64,000 nucleotides of DNA from Trametes villosa. Taxonomy: Eukaryota > Basidiomycota > Agaricomycetes > Polyporales > Polyporaceae. The translations under genes and the position numbers were made by a program. The stretch covers positions 682,001 to 746,000 of the forward strand of contig PUDQ02000003.1 of the NCBI GenBank assembly GCA_002964805.2, read 5' to 3'. This document shows, piece after piece, positions 42,095 through 54,229 of the stretch; position 1 is the first letter of the stretch; each line of letters opens with the position of its first letter. The notes under the pieces were generated by a model that worked only from the letters and a program-made list of their open reading frames with translations, was not told the origin of the DNA and did not search any database.

Positions 42095-44415
42095 ATGCAA
42101 CCCTCTACGACGATGGGGTCCATCGAGGATGCGCCGGGCCAGGATGATCGTACGATCGTAGAGCCTCGGTCGGAGACCGTCTCCCTCACCGACCAGACCA
42201 ACCTCCTCCCGCGCCGAAAGGTTATGGCAGTCTTCTTCGGTCTGTCGCTTTGCATCTTGGTCTCCTGCCTCGACTCTACAATTGTCGCAACCGCGCTGCC
42301 GACGATCTCTGCCGCCTTCAACGCCGGCTCCGTCATCTCATGGGTTCCATCTGCGTACTTCCTCACCTCAACCGCCTTCCAGCCTCTATGTGAGTACCCC
42401 CCACTCGTATGCGTGGCTGGGCGCTGATGTGGTGTGTCCCCGGTATTAGATGGGCGCTTTAGCGACATCTTCGGCCGGAAGGCTGCGCTGTGCATGGCCA
42501 TGGGCATCTTCATGATTGGAAGTCTCGCCGCCGGGTTCTCGCGGAGCATCACGCAACTCATCGTTCTCCGGGGCGTGGCGGGCGCTGGCGGAGGAGGCAT
42601 CGTCAGCATGGCGCAAATCGTCATCTCCGACGTTGTTTCTCTACGTGACCGGTGAGCGTCGTCCCGGACCGTCTCACCCGCAGTGGGATGCCGGGCGCAT
42701 CTCACGCTGAAAACGTGTTTTAGCGGCAAATACCAGGGCATCATCGGTGTGGTCGTCGCATTCGGGTTCGCCGTCGGCCCATTGCTGGGCGGCGTGCTCG
42801 CCGAGAAGGCTGGTTGGCACTGGTGCTTCTGGGTTACACTGCCCGTCTCGGCTTGCGCGGTTGCGGTCGTTCTCCTGGTACTTCCGCTCAAACCGGTCGA
42901 GGGTAACATCGCGAAGAAGCTCGCGGTGGTGGACTACCTCGGGACTGCCCTGACGCTGATCAGCTGTACGCTCATCATCCTTCCGTTGATATGGGTAAGT
43001 GGCGAGCACTGCAGTCTTTGTCGGGCTATGCTGAAGGTTATGTGCTCTACGAACAGGGGGGTGTTACGTTCCCATGGACGTCCCCAGCCGTCCTGGCGCC
43101 CTTATGTGTGGGTGCAGTTGCCGTCGCTCTCTTCTGTGTTTGGGAATGGAAGGGCGCACGCCTGCCGATTGTCCCGAGTACGTCTTCGTGGCACCCACGC
43201 ACTCCCGCTGGTGCTGAATGCCCTTCCAGTGTATATCTTCAAGCAGGTCACCGTCACTGGCGTGTACATAACCATGCTCATCAAGTATGCCTCATTCCTT
43301 CTCAAGCTCGCACACATGTTTGATACTCTCTGCCCTTCAGCGGCTTCGTATTCTACTCTCCAGGTTGGCCTCGGCTACACCGCTATCGGCTCGGGTATCT
43401 TCCTCCTACCCGTACTCGTCAGCCAGACGCTTGCGAGCTTCATCTCGGTACGCCTCGCCTCCCCGCTCCATGACGTCAGAAAGCTAATCCACCAGCAGGG
43501 TCAAATCATTACGTGGACGGGACGCTATAGGGTGCGCACAGAACGTTTGCGTGCACCTAGGAATACGTACTGACCTTTTGCCCCCATCTTGCAGGCTACC
43601 ATTTACGTCGGCTTCGGCATCTGGACCGTCGCGTGCGGTTGTTTGTCGACCGTCACACCGGCGACGGCAAAAGGCCTGCTCATATTCTTTATGCTCTTGG
43701 CTGGTACTGGAGCAGGCGGAGTCAGTTCTGGCGATATCTATCCAGAGTTATCTTGCTTACACAGTGTTCCTTTCTAGACACTTCAAACGACTACGGTCGC
43801 CGCGCAGGCCAGTGTCTCGAGGCGGGACATGTCGGTCGTAACCGCGGTTAGAAACGTAAGTGCTCCCCGGTGTTCACGGGTTGGCCAGTACTCACGTTCC
43901 ACAAAGTTCATCCGACTGCTCGGTGGAACGTTGTCTCTCGCCATCGGCGCGACCATCATGTGCGCTCCCGCCATGTACTCCATCCGCCGCCCATTTGCTC
44001 ACAACGTAGTTAATGCAGTAACAACTCCCTTCGCCACTCCATGACTTCGCTCGGGCTGCCTTCGACCACAATCTCCGCAATCCTCGATGACCCCACCGTC
44101 CTCGGCTCGCGGACATCGGCAACAGCATCGACTTTCGCGGATCTCGGAATCAGCGCCGCCATCGCAGAGCGCATCCTTGGCGCGTATAACCAGGGTTTCC
44201 GGACTGTGTTCATCCTGAACGCTAGCCTGAACGCAGTCGCGACTCTCGCGGCGATCGTGCTCATCCGGCACACCGAGCTAACACGAGGCGACGAAGAGGA
44301 CCTGCGCAAGCAGGCAAAAGAAGAAGCCGCCCTGCAGGCTTCAGAGAAAAACAGCATCATCGAGGCCAAGGCGGAGTCGCCGGCCCTCTCGGATGCCCCC
44401 TCCCAAAATGTATGA
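42095..44415 (+). CDS. MFS transporter, DHA2-like drug:proton antiporter type, with a suspected exon lesion
   Basis: Eleven exons fit: 42095..42389, 42450..42651, 42724..42994, 43057..43177, 43230..43284, 43341..43447, 43499..43531, 43595..43720, 43778..43855, 43907..43959 and 44019..44415. The start may also be the ATG at 42113. The protein shows TM1 with LVSCLDSTIVATALPTI, the loop motif YGRFSDIFGRKAA, motif C-like FGFAVGPLLGGVLAEKAGW and the terminal DMSVVTAVRN, FIRLLGGTLSLAIGATI, NNSLRHSMTSL. Fourteen helices are expected, and export of toxic compounds is the family role. In exon 6 the expected segment after NGFVFYS is missing before QVGLGYTAIGSG. The spliced frame is broken by an apparent 26-nt deletion at about 43357, whereas retaining the 56-nt intron 43285-43340 keeps the frame open. 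Confidence 0.8.
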
Positions 44416-44584
44416 GGATTTTACTCACCTCCATAGACGTATCACGACACGACGTTCCGGGCTGGCCCGTAGACCGCACTTCATGACCGATAGAGAATAG
44501 ATGATAGATTCTTGACGTGTTACAATGACAAAGCGAATGCTACATGCGATGTGCGACGTGCGGTGCGACAAGTCCGTGGGGCGT
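44416..44584. other. Convergent spacer
   Basis: A short interval between the MFS stop and the GCN1 stop; it must hold both polyadenylation regions. Confidence 0.4.
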
Positions 44585-47500
44585 TCAGAACAGTCCTTGC
44601 AGTGCGTCGTCTCCCGACGCTTTTAGCTGGTCCCTCGCCTCGCGAGCAGGGCGTGCGATGGAGTGCTTATCGCTCGCCGCGCTCTCTATTGCCTTTTGCG
44701 CGACGGATCGAAGGATGCCGAGCTCCTGGAAGACGTTGGGTTTGTCTGAGTGATCGTCCTCCTCGTCGGGGGAGACCACAGCCAATATGCAGTGCGAGGA
44801 CAGCACAGAAGGCGGGGTACCGGCTACGAGGTATGTGCTAGAAGGCGACTGATTAGTATCAGGTAGTAGAGGATAAAGGGTGCTCCGTACGTAGTGATAG
44901 GCTTCACGACATCGGGGAATATGGAGAGCGATGCGAACAGCGCAGCCACAGAGCGGAAGAAGGGTTCTGCGGGCGAAAACATCAGATCTGCTGTAGACCT
45001 TCATAACGTCTTAGTGCACTAACCTTCGTGCGGCTCCTTGAACGCCTCCGTGATCAGCTCAGCACACGCCTCGCGAGCCTTCTCTCCGACGTTTGTTCTT
45101 GCGCTGCGGACGACTCGGGCCAGAGCCAGCACCAAGCTAGCAGCGATGACGTCCTCGTGGCTCCGTGCACCGGTAAGCAACTCGGTGACGACCGGGTCCA
45201 CGCGAGGCTGGTTCTTCATCAACACTCCGAGCGCGTGTGCTGCGTTCGTCCGCACTGCCAAGCTGGAAGGATCGCTTGCGCTCTTGACGAAAGTTCGCTG
45301 AAGTTGAGGGAAGAAGGGCTTGACGAAGGCGGGGATACGCTCGAGCATCGTCGTGAGGGCGGTGAGGAGAGCGGTCTTGACGCCCGGAGGGTATGTCGTA
45401 GCCTGCGTGGCGACACGGATGAGAGGTCCAGTGAAGGGTACGACGAAGGGCTTCATTGCGCTCTCCTCCGTCCTTTCCACGAGATCGCTGATTGCATACG
45501 CCGCCTGTTCGCGCTGCTCGTTGCTGCCTGTCGTGAGACCCGCGATGATGATGGGTACCAGAGGCGCAATGCCCTTCGGCAGACTGAAGCCGGGAACATA
45601 GGTTCCAGGTGCGCCAGTGCTCTCGATGGTACGACGAAGAGGCACAACCAGGGGTTCCAGCTCGTCCTTCGGGATGGACTTCACGAACACATCCAGAGAC
45701 GCCCATGCAGCGGTATGCACGGACACCTCGCGATCGTCGAGAAGCGAGACAAGTTGGCGGATCCAGTCTATCCGGTAGAGCTCCGAGTCAAGCTCCGAGT
45801 CCTCGCAGAATATCGTGAAGAGTTGGCAGGCGCTGACGCGACGCCTCACGGAGTCGTTCTTGGCCCTGTACTGCATGTTAGCAACGTTCACACGGAAACG
45901 TGGGCGGGCTCTTACCATCCCAATAGCAGCATCATGAGCGTGTTGAGACCTTCCGCGTCGCAGATAGATGACATCAACGCATGGATTGCCTCCTCGACCG
46001 CCTCCTTGAGCTCTTCGTTGCTGTCGATATCTTTACGCTCGGATGTCTGGACAAGGGCGTTCAAGACCACGGTCAGGCGTCGGCTCAATGCATTTCCTGC
46101 CACGGTCACGAGAGACGCCAGAGCTCGAGCGTTGAACGCCGACATCGGGATAGCAGTGAGAGTGGGGAGGAGAATGGGGAACACGGTCGACGCGCGAACC
46201 TATAGATGTATTCAGCATCCCAAATCGTCTGCGTTTGCAACCATCACTTACAGCCATGACCTCCCGGAGGGCCTGAAGCGCCGTGCCCGAGCTTTGGCCG
46301 GGTTGCCGGAGAGCCTCCAAGAGTGTTGGGATGGTCTCGTCAATGGCCCGTGCGCCGATGTGTTCTTGCAGAGTGTCGAACGCCTTCGCTGCGGCTGCGC
46401 GGACGTTGGCCTCATCGTCGACGAGTGAAGTGCGAACCATGACGATGATGTCGTCCTCCTGGCCCTCTCGCTGGGTGTCGGTGGTGCTTTCCCTAGATAT
46501 CATGCTCAGACCGGTGCCATATGTCGTGTTGAATGCAACTCACATGAGCTCGGAGAGCATCAGGCAGACGCCCTCGCGCTTGCGAGGGTCGGACGAACTT
46601 GACGTCGTGCGCAAAATAGTGACCAGCTCGGACAGCATCTTCTCGCCAGACTTGCGGCAGAGCTCAGTGACAGTGCGAGCCGCAGTCTGTGGGAAGAATA
46701 TAAAGCGCATGTATGAGACCAAGAAGCGAGTTACGGACCTCTTGTTGATCGACTTCGTCGCTGGTAAGAAGGAAGATGATCTGGTTGGTGAGCTCGGGCA
46801 GTATCTCGCGCACTGCATACATTCGTAAGCTGTCCGTTAGAAGGCAGGCGCAAGTCATGCAACCCACCTGTTCGGGGCGTATTGTGTACCAATGCCTTCC
46901 AGATGTGAACAGACGACTGGCGAACAACGTTGACAGCGTCCTGGCGGGCGAGGTAGAGTGCTGCGAGAATACGGTCCCGTCTCTCGAGACCGAGCACGTC
47001 GACCAATGCTTTCCGTGAGGACTCGGCCAGCGCGGTCTCGACGACCTCTTCCTCTTCGTCGATTTCTGCCTTGCCGCTGATACCCGACACCTTGAACAAC
47101 AGCTCTCCCACCAGGGTGATCGACGATTGCTGAAAAAACAGGTCAGCGCGAGCAAATGTAGCCATGGGTAGATGCGTACCCTGATACGCCATCCGGAGTC
47201 GAACATGCCGCGCTCCAGTTCTGGAAGCAACAGGTCGATCGCCTTGTTGGAGTAGTTCGTCACCATCATGCGACCTGCACGCATGGCTGCATCGCGGACG
47301 TAGTCCTCGGAATCCGAGAGACCGCTCAGGATTGGCGGTATGATCTTGGGAAGATGCGGCTGGAACCGAGTGCCGAATGTCGCAGGAAGGAAGACCAGCA
47401 AGGACATGAAGCCCTCCCGGACAGTGCTGCGAGGAGACTGGGCATTCGAGATGATGTCTGGCAGGAGGCCCTCCATCCGCTCCATACCAAGGCCAGCCAG

Positions 47501-50500
47501 AACCTCACTGAGACCTTGAGCAGCGCCCTGGCGATCGACTCCAGAAGTGTCTGTCTTGAGTGTACGAAGCAGCCCAGGAACCAGATCTGGGAAGTGCACT
47601 TCGCCTAGTCGCTCCACAAGGGTACCCAGCGCCTTCGCTGCCGTAGCTCGTGCCTCCGGCACAGGGTCGACCAGGACGACGTGAACCATGGGGAGGATAC
47701 GTGAAAGATAGGGAACGAAGTCCTTCGAGTCTGTCAGAGACGCGAGGTTACCGACGATCTGGGCAGCCTTCTTCTTGGTGTCGGCGCCTCGTTCTCGAAG
47801 ACCACGCTCGATGATGGGGATGACCTACGAGAACTGTGAGCAAGCAGAGGATGTCAACAACAAGCGTCGCTCACAAGTGCAAGCGAAGAGTGGTCGATGT
47901 AGTGCATGAACGACGTCTTCAGGAGAGCCGATAGCGCATTTGGTGTCTTCGCGGGGTCCACCATCGCCTTCAAGAACACGGGCACCAATGACTGGATCTC
48001 CGGGTTGCTGATTACCTCGCCGAACTGCTTGAGGGACTTGTTCGCAGCACCGCGAACCTGGGCATGCGAGTCGGTCAAGACGCCGGTGAGTCGAGGAATG
48101 ACGATCGGCAAGGACTGGGACAGCTGTTTAGGCGCACAGTACGCCATCATACCGAGGAGCTCAATCGATCCCTTCTTCGTGCGCCACTGCTTCTCATCGA
48201 GGCCCTCGAGGAGGGAAGGCAGGACAGTCTTCAAACCGTACCCAGACATGTTGGCCATGATGACCCTCGCGGTGTCCTGCGCGGCCTCCCGCACGTCGGG
48301 AGTACCGTCGCCGAAGGCGGTCAGTAGGAGGGGGAGTATGTGGATGATGTAGGGCTCGAACAGGCGTCCCAGGATGCTCGTGAACGTCTCGAAGGCGAAG
48401 AGGGCGCCCTGGCGAGGCTCATAGCGCTTCTTGTCTTCGGCAGCAGCTTTCAGACGTTCGATGAGGTTGTGCTCCTTGATCGCGGAGATCCCGAGACCCT
48501 TCACGACTCCAGCAAGACCGTAAGCTGCGCCACGCCGTGCGGCGTAGGAAGGCGAGTTGCACAACTCGTCCATCAAGCGGTCGATCAGTTGCCCGGGAGG
48601 TGACCTCATGATACGAACCAGAGGCGACAAGCAGTCGGACACCGCCATCTGCACCTGCTCGGCTGGAGTCTTCAGGGCTCCGACCAACCTCTCGACGATG
48701 CTGGGAAGGCGAGCATCCGACGGATCCAGATGCCTAGCCACTCGTCCAAAGAGAATAACGACGGCCTCCTTGATCTGGTCGGAGGTCTCGGTGGCTGCGC
48801 CCGTGTTTGCGAGCTCTGCCTCGAACATGGATATGAGTTCGGCGAGGCGCAAGGCGCCGTGCTGGTCGATGATCGCGGTCCCACAGTTCAGCATGCCGCG
48901 GCGGACATCGGGATGACGATCTCCGAGGGCTTCGTCCTGGATCAGGAACTTGAAGAACGGCTCCACGTCCTCGGAAGTCAGTGCTGGTGCCAAGAGCTCG
49001 AAGGCGCGCGCAACAGCAACACGGGCTGGCCAGGGATCTGTCCGGTCGATGCTTTGAGCGATGATCATGCCCTGTTCGACGGTAAACTCTCAACTCCCAA
49101 AGCGCAAAATCCGAGTTTAGTACTCACATACTGGTCGAACTCGGGAGCGAGGACCTTCGCCTGCAGCCCGTCGTCAGTGTGATGGAAGCTAAGCGATGTC
49201 TTGTACGCTTACCTTCTCGCGGTAGAAGTCCTGCAGTGTCGATAGAACCGAGCTGATGGATGCGGGCCAGTACTCAATGACAGCTTCTGCCAACGCAGTT
49301 GCCGCACAGAAGCGAACGTATGCGTTGTCGTGTTCTAGACAGAGTGCGACATACCGCTATGAGAGGTGTGCGGTGGGGTAGGGCGTTCATAGTATGCTTA
49401 CCGAGATACGGCAGCAGGTCTTTGAGGAAGTTCTCCGGGACGTCAAGTCCGTTGTCCTCCCAGACGTGGGTGGCCAAACGAGCATTCTGTTCGTCTTCGT
49501 CGTGGCATGCGATCCAAAGCTCGGGCGACCAATCCAGCTCAGTCAGATCGAATGGCTAGATAGTTCTCAATACGCTGGATGAACACAAATATGAGACATT
49601 AATTCATACCTGCAACGCTTGGAGGCATGACGTTCGGACGTAGACCTCTTGGTACAGGGTGCCGCGGAGAAGCTCTGAGGTCTCGTCCCTCGTTGCATTC
49701 CCCTGCATCGCCTGGCCGACATCGATGAGGATGGAAGAGGCGTCCTTCGCCAGCTTCGGCTGGTGTCTGATCGCGTGGATGAGGTGGCGGACAGTCTCTG
49801 TCCGGGGGAACGCAGAGTCGGAGACTAAAAACATAGATTACGGCGAGCTCAACAGAGAACACCAGCGCGGGGAACTTACACTCTCCACAGTGGAACTTGA
49901 TTACGTCCAGCGAGATCGCAACCTGCTCGAGAGGGTCGTCTTCCTCCGCCAGGGCGATACCTCCCTTGAGGAGGATCTGGTTGAGGAGAGGAGAAGCATA
50001 GCAGTATGTCGCCGCGTCGAAGGGCGTCTGCTCCGATAGTGTTCGTAGACGGTACAGAACGCGGATGATGAGAGCTGGGAAGGACGGATTAGATGCATAC
50101 AATACACTGATCGTCAGGCCGACGTACAGTTCAGCGGCTCGAGAGTGAAGTCCTCGGGGATGCCAGGCACTTCGAAGCTGCGAAGTGTGGCCACTCCTAC
50201 CCACTTGCGGTACGTTTCTAACCTCTCCGAGCAGCATTCCGACAGGACCTATAAGCTGATCAGTCAATGTTACACATACCGCTCAGAGTCTACATACCAA
50301 GTAAGTCTCGAACGACTCATGACCGACAAGCGTGACCGCCTTCCCGAATGCGCCTTCGCGCAGCAGCGCGGCAAGCGGGGAGACAAATCCATGAAGCTCC
50401 TCTACCCGTGCCTCGACAAGGCTGCGGATAAGCTGCAAACCTTGCTCAATCCGCGCCTTGATGGTGTTGACTTTCTGGCGGATGACGGCCTCCTTCTCCA

Positions 50501-53500
50501 GCTGCGCCTGCACAAGGGCCTGGTCCTGCTTCGACAGGGTACCGGTCGCGGTCGCCTTCTTGCTCGCGAGTGACTTGCGGACCTCGGCCTCCCACTGCGC
50601 ATCCTTGTAGCCTTTGCCCTTCTTGACCGGCACATCTTCCTTCTTCGCCGCAAGGACTATCAAATACGTAGTCAGCGCACGAACATCGCTAAGGAACACC
50701 AGCGAAGCATTCGTACCGTCGACATAGGTCTGGCCCTCTGGTGTCGCCCAGATGCCAAGGTCTTCATCCGTCAAAGACAGGGTGTTTTCTGCCTTGAGAT
50801 CGTTCCGGGCTTGGTCGATGACCTTGGGGAGCACTGCGGCGGGTGCAACAAATGCCAACGTCGTGATCGCTCGGTATGCCGCCTGAACAAAGCCGGGAAG
50901 AGGCTACACATCGTTCACTTTAGGACAGGCCGGTGAACGATATCAGGGAACTTACCTTGTTCTCCACATCGATTGCTTGGAGAACCTTCGCGAGCAGAGC
51001 GTCCACATGTGCGGAGACAAGTTCATGCGGGTCGATGCGAGCCTTCTGGCACAACTCGATCCAGACCGGACGAAGACCACCGGCTAGCTGGCAGTCAGCG
51101 ATATGCAAGACGCTGCAGGTAGAACATCACGCACAAGACCCTGGGTGGTGTGCGACGAGCACGAACTCCTGCAGCAGGCGTTCCTTGATCTCCTGTGGAG
51201 AGTCCTCGCTGAAAGAGCCGCATGCCAGGATGACGGCAGGAAGGCGGGCTTCCTTGTTGGCGCGGTTTTCCGGCTCCTCACCGTTCGCAGTGGTCGCCTT
51301 CGATGGTGTAGACTGAACCTTCGAGAGGTAGCCCGAGATCGCCGAGAGCATGGAGAGGCTGATGAGCTCGGGTTGTGACGAGGTCAGTGTCTCGATGGCG
51401 GAAAGCGCTGAGCGTCGAATCTGCGGCAGCGAGCTCTCTACAGATAGGTGCAAGAAGATCGAACCGGCGAGAGTGCTGAGGGGTTAAATGTAAGGAGACC
51501 GTGCGGTAATGAATCAAGCGCGAGGACGAACCGAGCATGTTCGTCGCGAAGGAATGCGTCCTTGAAGAAGGGGAGCGCAACCTCAGCCGCGCGGAGCAGC
51601 CACCGCTCCTCTTCCTCGCCACTTAGCTTCTGGTACACCTTGTCCCACAAGAGGAACGATGGCTTCGGGCTCGCCGCAGTGACAGATTGAAGCGTGGCGT
51701 TATGGGAGATGACGTCGTCTATAGACCAATGTGAGCAGGTTCAACGGACCGCAAAACGCGTAGTAGGCCGATGGAGGGAAATTACCGAACTGCTTCGACC
51801 GCGACAAAGGTCCAAGGAGAGCTGCTGTTGCGATGTATGCCTCCAGCGGTCCAGCCGGAGCGCCAGCCGGGTTAGCAGCTACCGTCTTCAGATTCGTCTC
51901 GAAAGAGGGAACGACGGCTTGCGCGAACGCAATAGAGGCGAGGGATTCCAGGTGACCAAGGTCCCAAAGTGCACTGCCGACCAGAGAGCAGAAAGCGCGT
52001 CGAATCACAGGCTTCGAGTTCGTCATCTCCTTCGCCATGACACTGGCAGAGTCACCCGGAAGGGCGGAGTCGGAGCGAAGACAGAATGCCAGGTGCGGTG
52101 TGATGGACTCCGCCAATGCCAAGACAGCCGCATCGTGCGACTCCTTCGCAAGCAGCGGAAGAGCAGTTTGCAGGATCGTCGAGGAGACCGACGGCGAGGG
52201 GGGAAGCACTCCAAGCATAGTGTACAGGACGACCCTGTGATCAGGCCCAGATGTTTTGCCAGACTTCGGCAGGCTCAGCAGCTCGCTCGCCGCGTGCTCC
52301 TGGTCGGATGCGCTGTGGTTCAGCTGCATGAGCACCTTGAAGAGCGCACCGGCGCCCGCGCGTACGACAGGGTTAGTGGACTTGGCGCTGTTCAGCGTGG
52401 GCGTCAGCAATCTACGGAACGAGTCACCTTCCACGGGGTGCGAGTACGCTGGCAGGAACTCGGCAATGACTATGCCCACGAGTTAGCCTGGGGATATGGA
52501 TGCGCGCCGTTTGCAGTACGTACTGCTGAGCGAAATCTCGGGAGAGCGCAAGAGGGCCTTTTCCATCGTCGGCAGGATCGTGCCAGTGAGGTCGTCGGGG
52601 GTAACCGAGGAAGAGATGAAGTCATGCAAAGCCCTCTGTGATAGGATGAATACGAGTTAGGCACAAGCGTTAGTAAAGCCTTACCGAGATATGAGAGGAG
52701 ACCGGGGTCCTCGACATGAGGACGGAGCTCGTGTACAGTTGTACGATCTCGGTCTAACAGGTTGATGAGACCTATGCAAAGCGATACGTTGAGATAGAGT
52801 CTTACTTTCAGCGCAGGGTCCACGGACTTCAGCGTCTCATCCTTGACGTTCTTCAGCCGAAGCTTGACGTCGATGGAGATGCCCAGGAGCGGTATCACCA
52901 TCGGCGGGGAGGGGATGGTCTTCGCGAGGGAAAGCAATGTCTTCTGCACAGCAGGCAGCGTTTTCGGCTTCTTTGTGGACATGAGACTCTTGCCAATTCG
53001 CCAGTAGTACCAGTACGTACATGTCGCAGCGCGCGTCGCGAGCGTACCAGTGCGCTTTTCTGCAGCGACTTCTTCGTTGGCGTGGCTGGGCTGAGCAGCA
53101 TATCCACAAGCGCGGCCATGATGCCAAGGAGAGCTTGCCATGAACGCGACGAAGTGAAGTCGGGGTTGCTGTCCAGGCACGCGACGTAAAGTCCACAGCA
53201 CCAACTGAGTAGCACGAACATATCTGCGGCAGCGTGCGAGCTGCATGGCGCCCGTAAGGACAATCTACTGGCTGAAACGGCTTGAAGGGGGCTCACCTGG
53301 ACCGCTTGGCTATTCGCCCAACTTCCTGCGACATCCAGCCCAGCACCTGTTCCGTTACGCCGAACTTGCTCTCGTCGGGTTCGCCTTGCGGGGTGCCGCG
53401 AAGTTCGTCCCTGCGAACCAATGCAACTCCCACTTCCACGACAGCTTCCCTTGACTCCGAATCGACGTATCGCGGGTATGTAGAAGTGAGCAACTTGAAT

Positions 53501-53798
53501 ATGTCCATGACCTGCGATAGGCTGAGATCTGGAGCACATGTCAGAGGTTCTTTCGCTCAACGCATCTGATCTACACACCGCCATGGTTTGCAAGCACTAG
53601 CAGTTCTTCCCGCAGGAACTGTATCCGGGCTTTCGTGCTGCTCGTGAACAAGCGTGTCTGTGCCGCAAGCATCGCGCCAGGCCAGTCCTTCATGATGTTT
53701 TCTCGGCGCCATCCTGACCCAGCCGTGGTCTCTTCGCCATCGTCGTCGTAAGTCGTGTTCGTGGCAGCTATCCACGACTCTATTTCAGACCTCCCCAT
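44585..53798 (-). CDS. GCN1: GCN1 translational activator (HEAT-repeat protein, about 2,600 aa)
   Basis: The start at 53798 gives MGRSEIESWIAATNTTYDDD, then WPGAMLAAQTRLFTSSTKAR. The first intron (GTGTGT to CAG near 53578-53531) joins GG to DLSLSQVMDIFKLLTSTYPR. Many exons follow, separated by short introns; I did not fix every junction. HEAT repeats fill most of the length. The eEF3-like region shows PYIIHILPLLLTAFGDGTPD, DEKQWRTKKGSIELLGMMAY, VIPRLTGVLTDSHAQVRGAA, GLLPDIISNAQSPRSTVREG and MFDSGWRIRV. The latter surrounds the Gcn2-RWD-binding part of yeast Gcn1. The C-terminus is ARDQLKASGDDALQGLF. GCN1 sits on stalled or collided ribosomes and activates the eIF2alpha kinase Gcn2 during amino-acid starvation. 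It shares a 431-bp promoter with the GGPP synthase gene. Confidence 0.92.
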
Positions 53799-54229
53799 GT
53801 CGATGCCGCAGAGAGAAAAGGAGGAAAGCAAAGACTGAGTGTGGCAGCAAGGATTCGCGTCCGGACTTCATCAAAATTCGATGATTTCGTGAATAGGCGT
53901 CTATCTGCGATTAATGGATAAGCGGTGCACTGCTACTTACTCTTACTAACGGAGCTACCACAGCGATAGTGGTCACTCAGTAGCTCTGTAAAGCAAAGTG
54001 AAAGCTTCATTACAACCAACTTGTAAACTCCGGTAAGATATGACTGAAGTACTAACGCTCATGCGGTACCGCATCGGTACCGCCCCGTTCACAGTACTTC
54101 TACAACTTACCCTCACCGCTTACCAGAACCTGACTCGACCGACTGCGACTTTCTGAACGCCATTCGTATAAACAACCGCGGGTGCCATCCACCAGAATCT
54201 ACATTACAGCACCCGCAGAATATCTCAGA
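53799..54229. promoter_or_regulatory. Divergent promoter of GCN1 and GGPP synthase
   Basis: A 431-bp interval between start codons. It contains the paired KpnI-like palindromes at 54063-54082 and the 12-mer TTGTAAACTCCG also found before glucosidase II. No TATA box is clear. Confidence 0.6.
54063..54082. promoter_or_regulatory. Pair of palindromes GCGGTACCGC and CGGTACCG
   Basis: A perfect 10-bp palindrome (54063-54072) and an 8-bp one (54075-54082) sit 12 bp apart, centre to centre about 11 bp, on about one helical turn. They lie 148 bp before the GGPP synthase ATG and 265 bp before the GCN1 ATG. CGGN-type palindromes suit dimeric zinc-cluster factors, but the factor is unknown. Confidence 0.55.

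Noticed and set aside
45028..46428. 466-codon plus-strand ORF
   Set aside because: It lies antisense to confident GCN1 exons; its length reflects the codon bias of the opposite strand.
51694..52641. 315-codon plus-strand ORF
   Set aside because: It is antisense to GCN1 exons with clear HEAT repeats and has no recognisable domain.
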